Of a DNA stretch of 64,000 nt, positions 49,352 to 58,462 are shown piece after piece; position 1 is the stretch's first letter; every line of letters begins with the position of its first letter. Position numbers and translations under genes: made by a program. The stretch comes from Vampirovibrio sp. GTDB lineage: Bacteria > Cyanobacteriota > Vampirovibrionia > Vampirovibrionales > JAJTHC01. The DNA lies in contig JACEUU010000003.1 of assembly GCA_024998755.1 (NCBI GenBank), positions 186,001 to 250,000 on the forward strand. Reading direction: 5' to 3'. The notes beneath the pieces are model-generated. The model saw only the letters and a program-made list of their open reading frames with translations, had not been told where the DNA came from and made no database searches.

Positions 49352-52300
49352 TCAATTCTCTCCTGAACGGCTGGGGGGGGGGAAGGGTGTCGGGGTTTGT
49401 TTAGGTTCTAAGGGAGAAAGTAGAAGTAAATTCTCTGCTTTAATCGGTGTTACATACTCTAAATCAAATAAATTGCTTCGCAAGGCACGTTTTTGCTTAA
49501 TTCGCTCATTTAAGTTTTGCTCAAACGGATGTTCCGCCACGAAATAATAGACAAAGACATCTTTCTTCTGCCCTGTACGATACGCCCGACACGTCGCTTG
49601 ATCTTCCACCGCAGGATTCCACCAACGAGTCAGATGAATCACGTGATTCGCTTCTTGTAAGTTTAAGCCCATGCCTGCACATTTTGGCGAAAGTACTAAA
49701 GCACTAAAGCCTTTCGTTTCTTGAAATTTTGCCAGCACAGCTTGACGTTCTTCTAATGATACTTGGCTATTAATAGCGGTTAAATCTATCCCATAACGTT
49801 CATTGACAAAGTCTTGAACGACATTTTGATACCGATGCCATTCACAAAAAACAAGGGCTTTTTCTTGCTTCGCAGAAATGTCTTTCAATAATTCTTCCAA
49901 ACGCTGTAAACGATGCGACGCTTGAATCCATTCTTCTACACTCGCCTGTTGTGCTTGAAACGATTGATACAAAAATGGATGCACACTTAATTGTTTGATA
50001 CGTCCGATTTTTTGCAACGCCGTCTGATTAGATCTGTAAATTTGGCGAATTTCTTCAATCGTTTCAGCTTGTAATTCAACCAAAATGTCGGTTTCTATTT
50101 TTTGCGGTAGTCCTTGAGCAACTTTTTCTTTTAGACGTCCGTTAGCAAAGCCTTCACTAAAGCAGCCAAATTTTAGGGCTTGATTGAGTTCTTCAAACGC
50201 TTTTTCTTTTTCTTTTTCTTTAGCATCACTTTCTTTGAAAAAGGGTTGATAGGTGTTACGAAATGCCGTCAGCGAACCCAATAAACCTGCGACAGCTGTA
50301 TCCATGATATTCCACAATTCATTCATGTTATTTTCAATAGGCGTACCACTCATCAAAAGGGTGAAAATCGCTTTGGAGGCAACCGCTTTTAACGATTGCG
50401 ACACATTCGTCGAGGTCGACTTGGCTTTTTGCACTTCGTCACACAAAACCACCGACCACGACACCTGTGCCAACGAATACTGATAATTGACCAATGTGTC
50501 ATACGTAATCACAATGCAACGAAACGCCGAAAGTTTGTCTGTATCGAGCAAGGCTTGTCGGCCTAAAGTAAGCTCCGTCCCCTTTAAATGAAGCTTGCTT
50601 TCTAAAAAATAAGAACGAATGTTTTTACCATGAAGCTGTAAAAACTTAAAATCACGGGCGTTTTCAAAGGCAGCGTGGGCTTGTTTCTCAAAATTATCTA
50701 ACAGAATAGGCGGAACAACAATCAAAATAGGATGCTTACAACGAGCAGATTCAAACGCCTGTGCATCAAGATTTAAGGGGGAAATTTCGCAACGTTCTTT
50801 CCAGTAAGTTTGCATTATCAAGCGAAGGAAACAGAGCGTTTGGAGGGTTTTACCTAAGCCCATGTCATCCGCCAATAGCACCCCTGAACGCCCACGCATA
50901 AAAGAAAGTAATAACCATCCCACACCTTCTTTTTGATAGTCAAACAAATTGAAGTCAGGCTTTAGTTTCAAATTTTCCCAAAGCAGGGCATTTAATTTTT
51001 CTTGATCATCTTTCGTTAAAGTCGAATAGTCTAAGCTGGCTTGATTCATCAAAATTTGAAGCACTAACCGTTCTGCTTTTTCTGGCAGACACGTTTTTTC
51101 TCTTTCTTGACGATTGGGATTTAAAGAGTGCGTATGCCATTTTTGACGAGCTTGCTTAATTTTACTTGAAAAAATTTCCAAGGCATGTGTGTGATTTAAA
51201 TCCAACGCCACGGGTGTTTCTGTTTTTTTGCAAAAAAATGACAAAAGCGTATTTTCTTGATGAGCCTTTTGGGCTTGCTCTTCTAAGGGTTCTAGTTTGT
51301 CAGGGGGCAGATAAATCGGGGCTTCTGAAAAGCCTTCAAATTTTACAAAAGGCTTACCACCCTCTGCCACAATAGAAACACCTGTGTCTTCAATAAAAAC
51401 ATCGATGCCGTCAAGCATGGATTTATTATCTGTTTTCCCAAACGCACCCACCATTTTAATGGGTGGCCCTACCCCAATCACACGTTCACCATAATGGTTT
51501 AGATCAATATCAAACACGTCTTCAAAATCAGCGTCTAAAGGGACTCCTTCTTTTTTTAGGAAGAGGTTCAGAATAGTGCCTTCTTCTTCTTTTGTGGCAT
51601 TTTCTTTAATGAAGGCAAAATTACGCTTCATTTTTGGTGTCAACACAATTAAAAGGGAGTCCTTAGTAGCGGTTTCTACCTGTAAGGTTCCGCTATTACC
51701 ATCCCAATAACGCATTGCACGTTGTATGGCTTGTATGGCTTCTTCTTTATCAATACACCCCAAAAGTGTTGGCAAATCATCGTGAAAGGGAATAAAATCC
51801 GAAAGCGTAGGGTCTTCTAGGTTTGGACGAGCTTCTGGCGTGAAGCGTGGCAAGTAAATCGTCCGTTGCCCAACCAACCGCCTGTCGTCTAACTGAAGTT
51901 CATGGTGAGAGTCTTGCGTATTGACCCAATTTTGCACGGCTTGTAAAAAAGCCACAACTTCTTTAGGACTTGCTTCAAAACGTTCTTTTAAGAGGGGTAG
52001 GGCTTGATGCAATTCCAAAACCCAAGTCGGTAGCAATCCATACGGCTTTTTCTTGTCGTGTGTCGGATACATCAATCCATGTTGTGAAAGCATCTCACTG
52101 ATATTTTTAAGCCCCTGCATGCCAAGTAAAAAGACATCTAAATGTAAGTCATGTGTGCCTTCTAGTCGAAATACGACTTTCACTCCACGATTCATTTCTA
52201 AGTCAGGCAAGGCGGGTCTTACCTCTTCCCACATAGACGTTTCCGTTACTTGCACCCCCTCACCGTCTTCGGTAATATGATGCGTGTAAGCAGTTTCTTC

Positions 52301-52615
52301 AGGGCTTCTTGGTTCATCATCCGCCCAGCGTAGCATCGACGTTAAGGCGTGGGGGGTTTGTGTTCCATCCAGTTCAGGCAACAGTAATTTTGTAACGTCT
52401 TGCCATGCTAGGGCATAGCCTTTGGGGGAAGTGGAAAAAGGAGGCGTACTAAAAAAGCGACGATACGCTTCATCTATATAGACCTCTTTTATCTCCAAAA
52501 TCAAGTGAGATGCCGTGGGGTTTAGCTGAACAAAATGAGAGGGGTTGGTCATACCCACTACTTGAGGCGATTTTCTTGTCGGTTTAAGTAAGTCTATAAA
52601 GCCTTGTAAAATCAT
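49352..52615 (-). CDS. zorD: SNF2/SWI2-family helicase, ZorD-like
   Basis: GVLLADDMGLGKTLQTLCFLRL, VVLCDEVQKAKS, LSPKCAGMGLNLQEANHVIHLTRWWNPAVEDQATCRAYRTGQ; last gene of a four-gene zorABCD-like set. Confidence 0.88.
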   Translation of the reverse strand: MILQGFIDLLKPTRKSPQVVGMTNPSHFVQLNPTASHLILEIKEVYIDEAYRRFFSTPPFSTSPKGYALAWQDVTKLLLPELDGTQTPHALTSMLRWADDEPRSPEETAYTHHITEDGEGVQVTETSMWEEVRPALPDLEMNRGVKVVFRLEGTHDLHLDVFLLGMQGLKNISEMLSQHGLMYPTHDKKKPYGLLPTWVLELHQALPLLKERFEASPKEVVAFLQAVQNWVNTQDSHHELQLDDRRLVGQRTIYLPRFTPEARPNLEDPTLSDFIPFHDDLPTLLGCIDKEEAIQAIQRAMRYWDGNSGTLQVETATKDSLLIVLTPKMKRNFAFIKENATKEEEGTILNLFLKKEGVPLDADFEDVFDIDLNHYGERVIGVGPPIKMVGAFGKTDNKSMLDGIDVFIEDTGVSIVAEGGKPFVKFEGFSEAPIYLPPDKLEPLEEQAQKAHQENTLLSFFCKKTETPVALDLNHTHALEIFSSKIKQARQKWHTHSLNPNRQEREKTCLPEKAERLVLQILMNQASLDYSTLTKDDQEKLNALLWENLKLKPDFNLFDYQKEGVGWLLLSFMRGRSGVLLADDMGLGKTLQTLCFLRLIMQTYWKERCEISPLNLDAQAFESARCKHPILIVVPPILLDNFEKQAHAAFENARDFKFLQLHGKNIRSYFLESKLHLKGTELTLGRQALLDTDKLSAFRCIVITYDTLVNYQYSLAQVSWSVVLCDEVQKAKSTSTNVSQSLKAVASKAIFTLLMSGTPIENNMNELWNIMDTAVAGLLGSLTAFRNTYQPFFKESDAKEKEKEKAFEELNQALKFGCFSEGFANGRLKEKVAQGLPQKIETDILVELQAETIEEIRQIYRSNQTALQKIGRIKQLSVHPFLYQSFQAQQASVEEWIQASHRLQRLEELLKDISAKQEKALVFCEWHRYQNVVQDFVNERYGIDLTAINSQVSLEERQAVLAKFQETKGFSALVLSPKCAGMGLNLQEANHVIHLTRWWNPAVEDQATCRAYRTGQKKDVFVYYFVAEHPFEQNLNERIKQKRALRSNLFDLEYVTPIKAENLLLLSPLEPKQTPTPFPPPSRSGEN

Positions 52616-52621
52616 GTGGAT

Positions 52622-54175
52622 TTAATCCTCAAGGGGTTTCATATCGTGAATTTCTTCCATCATAACACGCACAGGTTCATGCCAGTTATGTACGTTGTTG
52701 CCGTCATGCGTCACACGCCAATGGCGTAGGCGTTGGCGTTCATTAAACCAAGCAGGATTGGTGATTCCCTTAATATCAGAAGCAAGTCCTGTATGTGCTA
52801 GATGGAGTTTAGCACCAATTTGTTTGACAGGCGTATTAGAAAAGGCTTTGTCAATAAAATCTTGCACTTGCTTTGTACCGAATCCGAGAGCCTTTAAATC
52901 ATAAATATAAGCAGCGTTTCTAGGTTCTACGGTTTCGTAAATAAGCACTTTTGGCGTTTTTATGACAAAAGATGTTAAACCACTGGTGTTGAAAATCGGT
53001 TCTGTACTGATTTTCCAATCTTGCCCCATACGGGCTTTTTCGGCGTGGAATTCCTTCAATTTATCATCGGGTAAGAAAACTTTAAATTCATTGGCATATC
53101 TCAAGTAACGTTTCCAACAGTCTTTTCGATAGTGGATGTCAAGCTTACCTTTGAAAATGAAGTTGAAAAACCACTCAAAATCGGCTTTGTTAAACCAGTA
53201 TAAAATTTGTTCATAAACCTGTTCTTCATGAGCGTTGAGAAGATGCCATTTTTCAGGCTCTTTGCGAGGGTCGCCCATAAGCTCGATAATTGTTTCTTGT
53301 TCTTGAGGCGAAAGATGACTTTCTAACGCCTTGAAAATGAGGGCAAAACGGCGGGTGCCTTCTAAAGTAAACAAATCACAAAACACACGCAATAAAAAGC
53401 GTAAAGCCTCATGGTTTTGTGGCGTACGATTCTTCATATAGTCATTGAAGCAGTCGGTGAAATACACGTCAAAACTACGTTGCACGATGTAGTCATCCGC
53501 ATAAAGCGTGAGTGCTAGGTGCTGAAAACACCATGATTTAATATCGTCTAGCACCTTTTGTTCATTCGACGGAGTCGTTTTTAATGCGGGCAGTATTTTT
53601 TGAACCAACTGGTCAATATAAACGGTATGCTGCCCCTCTTTTAACCAACGCTTATAATGAGTGAGTGCTTTTTGTTGCTTTTGAATCTGCGTTAAATTGT
53701 TTGGCAAGGGTAAACGTCCAAGCAAGGCGTTATTCATCGTTTCCAAACAACTGAACCATACGTCTCCTTTAGGAAGCGGATCTTCCTGCAAGATGCAAAA
53801 TCGCCAAACGCTAGCGTGCAACCATTTATATACCCTTGGGTGGGCAGGTTGTAAGGCGATAAAATTCATAAAATCAGGGCGTTTAAGTAAAACACCGTTG
53901 CCCAAGGTTAATCCTCGGCGAATCATTCGTACGATTTCTTTATTTTCGTATTCTGTTTGTTCAAGAAACGCATCCCATTCTTGGGTAATATCAACAGGCG
54001 GCGGAGGCGGTATAATCGGCTTAGGATTTTCATTATCATCCCCGCTAAACGCTTTTTTTACCCAAGCTGTAGGATCTTCTTCAAATTTTTTCACAAAGGC
54101 TTCATAGCCTAAAATGGCTTCGCTTAAGCGACCTAACTTTTTACGAGTGTCTTCAAAAAAAGCTGTTTCCACCAC
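52622..54175 (-). CDS. zorC: ZorC-like protein (EH-signature family expected)
   Basis: 517 aa between OmpA-like and SNF2 genes with 1-bp overlap to zorB; assigned mainly by size and synteny. Confidence 0.75.
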   Translation of the reverse strand: MVETAFFEDTRKKLGRLSEAILGYEAFVKKFEEDPTAWVKKAFSGDDNENPKPIIPPPPPVDITQEWDAFLEQTEYENKEIVRMIRRGLTLGNGVLLKRPDFMNFIALQPAHPRVYKWLHASVWRFCILQEDPLPKGDVWFSCLETMNNALLGRLPLPNNLTQIQKQQKALTHYKRWLKEGQHTVYIDQLVQKILPALKTTPSNEQKVLDDIKSWCFQHLALTLYADDYIVQRSFDVYFTDCFNDYMKNRTPQNHEALRFLLRVFCDLFTLEGTRRFALIFKALESHLSPQEQETIIELMGDPRKEPEKWHLLNAHEEQVYEQILYWFNKADFEWFFNFIFKGKLDIHYRKDCWKRYLRYANEFKVFLPDDKLKEFHAEKARMGQDWKISTEPIFNTSGLTSFVIKTPKVLIYETVEPRNAAYIYDLKALGFGTKQVQDFIDKAFSNTPVKQIGAKLHLAHTGLASDIKGITNPAWFNERQRLRHWRVTHDGNNVHNWHEPVRVMMEEIHDMKPLED

Positions 54176-54828
54176 TAAGTTTGCCCTTCTTTAAAAGTGC
54201 TCTCTACCTGATTGCGTTGTTCTCCAGACTTAACCCGAATACGGACTTCCACACGGCGGCTGGCTTGTTTGTTTTCGTGTTGCTTGGTTTTAGGGTCAAA
54301 ATACACCCGTTCTTGTTCGCCACGCCCATTCACATACAACCATTTTAATAAATCATTGCGTTCTTGCGAAGGTGGAATGACATAAGAAACGACAAAACGC
54401 CCCACCGCAAAGGCTCGTTGCTGGCTTAATTCCAGATTATGTTCATCGTTACCGTCGGAATCCGTAAAGCCTTGAATATACAACGATTCCACATCAGGAC
54501 TGACAGCAGGTTCACTCAAAACGTGCATGACTTTCGGGAATACTCGTTTAATAAATACTTGTCCTCGGGGGTCAATATCTGCCTTATTGACTAAAAAACG
54601 AAGCTTGTCATCAGGTAAGCGAATAATGCACGAAAGGGGGTCTTTCTCATCTGTTTCGCAACGGAGCGATTCAATCGCTAGAGACGCATCAATTTTTTGC
54701 TGGATTTCTTTCAAAGCGGTTTGGCTTCCCTGCCCTTGGTTCTGAGCGAGGGCGAGCATAAGCAAAATAAAGACCACCGCCAAAGAAGTCATTAAATCCG
54801 TCATAGAAGATTCTAAGTTTAACGCCAT
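54175..54828 (-). CDS. zorB: ZorB-like protein: N-terminal TM plus OmpA/MotB domain
   Basis: DLMTSLAVVFILLMLALAQNQ TM; LYIQGFTDSDGNDEHNLELSQQRAFAVGRFVV. Confidence 0.88.
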   Translation of the reverse strand: MALNLESSMTDLMTSLAVVFILLMLALAQNQGQGSQTALKEIQQKIDASLAIESLRCETDEKDPLSCIIRLPDDKLRFLVNKADIDPRGQVFIKRVFPKVMHVLSEPAVSPDVESLYIQGFTDSDGNDEHNLELSQQRAFAVGRFVVSYVIPPSQERNDLLKWLYVNGRGEQERVYFDPKTKQHENKQASRRVEVRIRVKSGEQRNQVESTFKEGQT

Positions 54829-54843
54829 TTTAGAACCCGCTTT

Positions 54844-56763
54844 CTACCGATTAACGTTTTGAGGAGCAACGGCTTGAATACCTTTATCAGAAAGAGCTTC
54901 AGCAATATTTTCTGCCATGGTTTGAATACTGGCAATGGCATTGTTATGTTTTTGGCTAAAGTCTTCAAGGTATTGTTTGCTTGACTTGGTCATGATGTTT
55001 TCTACATTATTCGCCATTTTTTCAGCTGAATCCGCAAACGTTGTGGCAATGTTTTGGGCAAGAACATCCATATTGCCATATTGTTGATGGAGTTGCCCCA
55101 CTCGTGCTTGATGAGCACTCATCAAACTTTGTAAATCCGCAATACTTTGCTTTAAAGCTTCCAACTGCTCCTTGGTGAGTGTGTTGTGATCTTGATAGGC
55201 ATCCGCTAAATCATTTTGAAGTGGGGTCAGCTTTGCTTCAATTGCTTGAATACCTTCTTGTATATTTGCAATACTATTTACATTCGTTCCCAGTTTGTGA
55301 ATTAAACCGTCTTGTGTAGTAACAAATGTTGTCAATTGATTATCGAGTAAGTTTTTAAAATTTTCAAAGGCTATGTTTAATAAGGGTGGAGCATCTTTAC
55401 CCACCTTGCTAAAGGCGTTAACGGCTGTTTTTAATTCACCTAACACGTCTTGCAAGTTCCCCTTAATTGTATTGCTTGCATCGTTTGCCCCTTTTTGAAT
55501 TTGTTCAATTGCTTCTCCTGTTTGTGCTTTAGTGGCATTATTGGTCTGATTGAGATTCTCAACTATAATCGTTAAGGTGCTTAAGCTTTCTTGCATTTTA
55601 CTGCTTACTTCACCACCGCTTCTAGCAACTTCACCCATAAGACGGGTCATTTCACCTTGAAAGCTTTTCAGTAAGACTTCTACATTATCGCCCTGCCCTT
55701 CACCAATCGCTTTTACAAGGTCTTCTATGGTTTTTGGCAATGCCTCCATTGTTTTATTGAGATCTTCAAGGTGCTGGTTAATGCCATCGCTAATACCTTT
55801 ACTAACATCTTCTGTGCTAGCTCCTAATGTTTCTGCAATTGCCTTAGTATTTAAATCCAATCGCTCCATCGGAGGCGTAAGTCCTTCACTAATAGCGGTA
55901 GGAACTTTGCCGATAGCTTCTTTAATTTCACCGACCTGAGATTTAATTCCTTCCGAAATGGCTATTTCGATACTTTTAATAACACCACTTTCACCGTCTA
56001 ACTTTTCAAAGCCCTCTATAACTGCCTGCGGAAGCTGGTGAACGTCTTTTTGAATCTGCAATAAAATATGTTGAGACGTCAACCGCTTAAACGCACGGTT
56101 CAGTTCGTATACAATATCATCCAGCTTATGCGTCAATACTTCGACTGCCTTTCGGTGTTGATTATCAAACACAGAAACCGCCAGAAATAAGCCGATAATA
56201 CTGGTAATGAACTTACCTGAAAGGGCATTAATAAAATCCCCGATACCTTTAATCTCGCCTACGCCTCCGTAATGTAGTTCGCTTAAGCCTGCGGTTAACG
56301 CAATGAAGGTAAACAGCAGCCCTGAACTACTAGCCCACGTGGCATAATACGACATCGGCTTGACGACAGGTTCGACCAGCAACGACGCCTTGAAAAACTC
56401 TTCCGCTTGGTATACGTTCATCCATTCGCCGTTGTATTCCTTCACCCCTTCTGAAAACTCTCGCCAAGCGTGGCAGAGCTGCTTAACCGTGGGCGATGGA
56501 TTTTCGTCTCGTTCTTTAAAATAGTCGTCAATTTGATGCTTGATTGGGGGTTCGTCAAGGCTAGGCTTGCTTTTTACGAGTTTTAAAAAGTCTTTTAAAT
56601 CTTTGTGAGCCTTATTCTTTGCTTGACGCTTCTTGTTCTGCCAAGCTAACCACATTATCAAGACGGCAAGAAAGTAAGTTACAACTAAAACCGTAATTTT
56701 AATGCCGAAAACGGAAGGTACAAGTTCGTTATTTAAAATCGCAATCGTGAATTCAGTTGTCAT
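54844..56763 (-). CDS. zorA: ZorA-like protein: MotA-type TM region plus long coiled-coil tail
   Basis: TM helices near N-terminus, SSSGLLFTFIALTAGLSEL, GKFITSIIGLFLAVSVF; long repetitive amphipathic C-terminal tail. Confidence 0.88.
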   Translation of the reverse strand: MTTEFTIAILNNELVPSVFGIKITVLVVTYFLAVLIMWLAWQNKKRQAKNKAHKDLKDFLKLVKSKPSLDEPPIKHQIDDYFKERDENPSPTVKQLCHAWREFSEGVKEYNGEWMNVYQAEEFFKASLLVEPVVKPMSYYATWASSSGLLFTFIALTAGLSELHYGGVGEIKGIGDFINALSGKFITSIIGLFLAVSVFDNQHRKAVEVLTHKLDDIVYELNRAFKRLTSQHILLQIQKDVHQLPQAVIEGFEKLDGESGVIKSIEIAISEGIKSQVGEIKEAIGKVPTAISEGLTPPMERLDLNTKAIAETLGASTEDVSKGISDGINQHLEDLNKTMEALPKTIEDLVKAIGEGQGDNVEVLLKSFQGEMTRLMGEVARSGGEVSSKMQESLSTLTIIVENLNQTNNATKAQTGEAIEQIQKGANDASNTIKGNLQDVLGELKTAVNAFSKVGKDAPPLLNIAFENFKNLLDNQLTTFVTTQDGLIHKLGTNVNSIANIQEGIQAIEAKLTPLQNDLADAYQDHNTLTKEQLEALKQSIADLQSLMSAHQARVGQLHQQYGNMDVLAQNIATTFADSAEKMANNVENIMTKSSKQYLEDFSQKHNNAIASIQTMAENIAEALSDKGIQAVAPQNVNR

Positions 56764-56876
56764 GGGGGTCGTCCTTTAATATGGGCGGTTGAATAGACTG
56801 ATGTATTTTATCACAAAACCACCCTTTCAGGCTTGCCCTCCTTAGTGAACACTTCTTACTTGAATCCGCCTTGTGA

Positions 56877-57061
56877 TACCAATTCACAGATTAAATGCCG
56901 TGTTTTGTCATTCCGAGCGTAGCCGAGGAATCGAATCTCCTTAGCGTCTAAGGGGTATTTCTCGGCTACGCTCGGAATGACGGGGTTTAGTCTATTTTGT
57001 AGGGGAGGGTTTCAAACCCTCCTGCTTCGAGATTTTACGCTATTCTAACTGAGAATCGGTA
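56877..57061. mobile_element. MITE, TACCRATTC family, TSD TGA, inserted in the terminal CRISPR repeat
   Basis: TACCAATTCACAG...CTGAGAATCGGTA; TGA at 56874-56876 and 57062-57064. Confidence 0.85.
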
Positions 57062-57268
57062 TGATATAATCGCCGTAAAAGACAGGTAGCGGATTTCTGT
57101 GTTTTGACTCCCCCTTTAAAAGACTTGTGATATAATAGGACTGTACGAAACCATCGTACAATCACTGTTTTGACTCCCCCTTTAAAAGACTTGTGATATA
57201 ATACCGCAGGCATTTTTATTGTCATCGGGTTCGTTTTGACTCCCCCTTTAAAAGACTTGTGATATAAT
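57062..57268 (+). CRISPR. Distal CRISPR segment: repeat remnant (57062-57070) plus repeats 57101-57136, 57167-57202, 57233-57268
   Basis: Repeat GTTTTGACTCCCCCTTTAAAAGACTTGTGATATAAT with 30-nt spacers. Confidence 0.97.
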
Positions 57269-57278
57269 ATAGGCTATA

Positions 57279-58437
57279 GAAGTTACGGAAAAAAGGGCAA
57301 GGTAAAATAGAAGGGACATTATTCCACCTCTCATAGGATACCCCACCCCCATGACTACCTTTGCCGACATCCAAATTCAACAAGCCACCCCCACTCACAA
57401 ATTCCTAGAGGAAATGAACCAAACCCTACCATGGCAACTATTTGAAACTATCCTCAAAACACACATCCACCACAAACCCAACGGCAGACCCCCCTACAAA
57501 CGCCTACTACTGCTCAAAATGAACCTCCTCAAAATATGGTTCAATCTCTCCTATGAACAAACCGAATTTCAATGCCACGACAGACTCTCCTTCCGAAAGT
57601 TTCTCGGCTTCTCCTTAGAATCCCCCATCCCTGAAGCCACGACACTCGAAAACTTCCAACACGAACTGCAAAACACCCCAGCCCAAGAAGCCCTTTTCTT
57701 AGCCTTAGACACCTTCTTTCAAGAGAAAAACCTCATTCTCAAAGAAGGCAACTTGGTAGATGCCACCTTTATTAAAGCCAATAGCAAACAGAGAAAAAAA
57801 CCTGAAGACCAGAGCGACCCTGATGCCACTTATGGCTACAAGGGGTTTGGTTACAGTGCCACGGTTAATGTGGATGCTAAAAGCAAGTTGATTCGTAAGG
57901 TGGTTGTTACTGGGGCCAATGTGCATGACAGTCAGAGTTTAATCCCTGTATTGGTGGGCGATGAGCAGACTGTTGGTGCGGATAGTGGTTATGTGGGCAA
58001 GGAGAAGGATTTAAAGGCATTGGGGATACAGCCGAGGATTATTAAGCGTCGGGTTCGGGGTAAGCAGCATGAACCAACGCCTGAGTTGACGGCTTCGCAG
58101 AAGCGGTTTAATGGGTTGGTTTCTAAGGTTCGGGCAAGAGTGGAGCATGTGTTTGCGGGTTGGAAGACGGTGTTTAAGAAGGTTCGTGTGTCTTGTCGTG
58201 GGTTAGTGCGTGTTTCTGCGGAGATTTTGGGCTTGGCATTTGGGTATAATTGTCGTCGGTATGGTTTTTTGGTGAGGAGGGGGGTAGGTTTTAGTGGATT
58301 CTTGTATGGTTTTTAGGTAATTATGATCCGAAAAGAGTGGAAACAAGGGGTATTGTTCTGTTTTTTGAGCATTTTTGGTTGAATTTTATTAAAAAACACT
58401 CACTACTCCCACCTGCACACCCTTATTCCGTAACTTC
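57279..58437 (+). mobile_element. IS5-like insertion sequence inside a CRISPR spacer
   Basis: Imperfect TIR GAAGTTACGGAAAAAAGGG / rc of CCCTTATTCCGTAACTTC; TATA on both sides (57275-57278, 58438-58441). Confidence 0.87.
57351..58316 (+). CDS. IS5 family transposase
   Basis: NGRPPYKRLLLLKMNLLKIWFNLSYEQTEFQCHDRLSFRKFLG; YGYKGFGYSATVNVDAKSKLI; GADSGYVGKEKD; RARVEHVFAGWK. Confidence 0.9.
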   Translation: MTTFADIQIQQATPTHKFLEEMNQTLPWQLFETILKTHIHHKPNGRPPYKRLLLLKMNLLKIWFNLSYEQTEFQCHDRLSFRKFLGFSLESPIPEATTLENFQHELQNTPAQEALFLALDTFFQEKNLILKEGNLVDATFIKANSKQRKKPEDQSDPDATYGYKGFGYSATVNVDAKSKLIRKVVVTGANVHDSQSLIPVLVGDEQTVGADSGYVGKEKDLKALGIQPRIIKRRVRGKQHEPTPELTASQKRFNGLVSKVRARVEHVFAGWKTVFKKVRVSCRGLVRVSAEILGLAFGYNCRRYGFLVRRGVGFSGFLYGF

Positions 58438-58462
58438 TATAATAATAAAGGACAATGTATAT

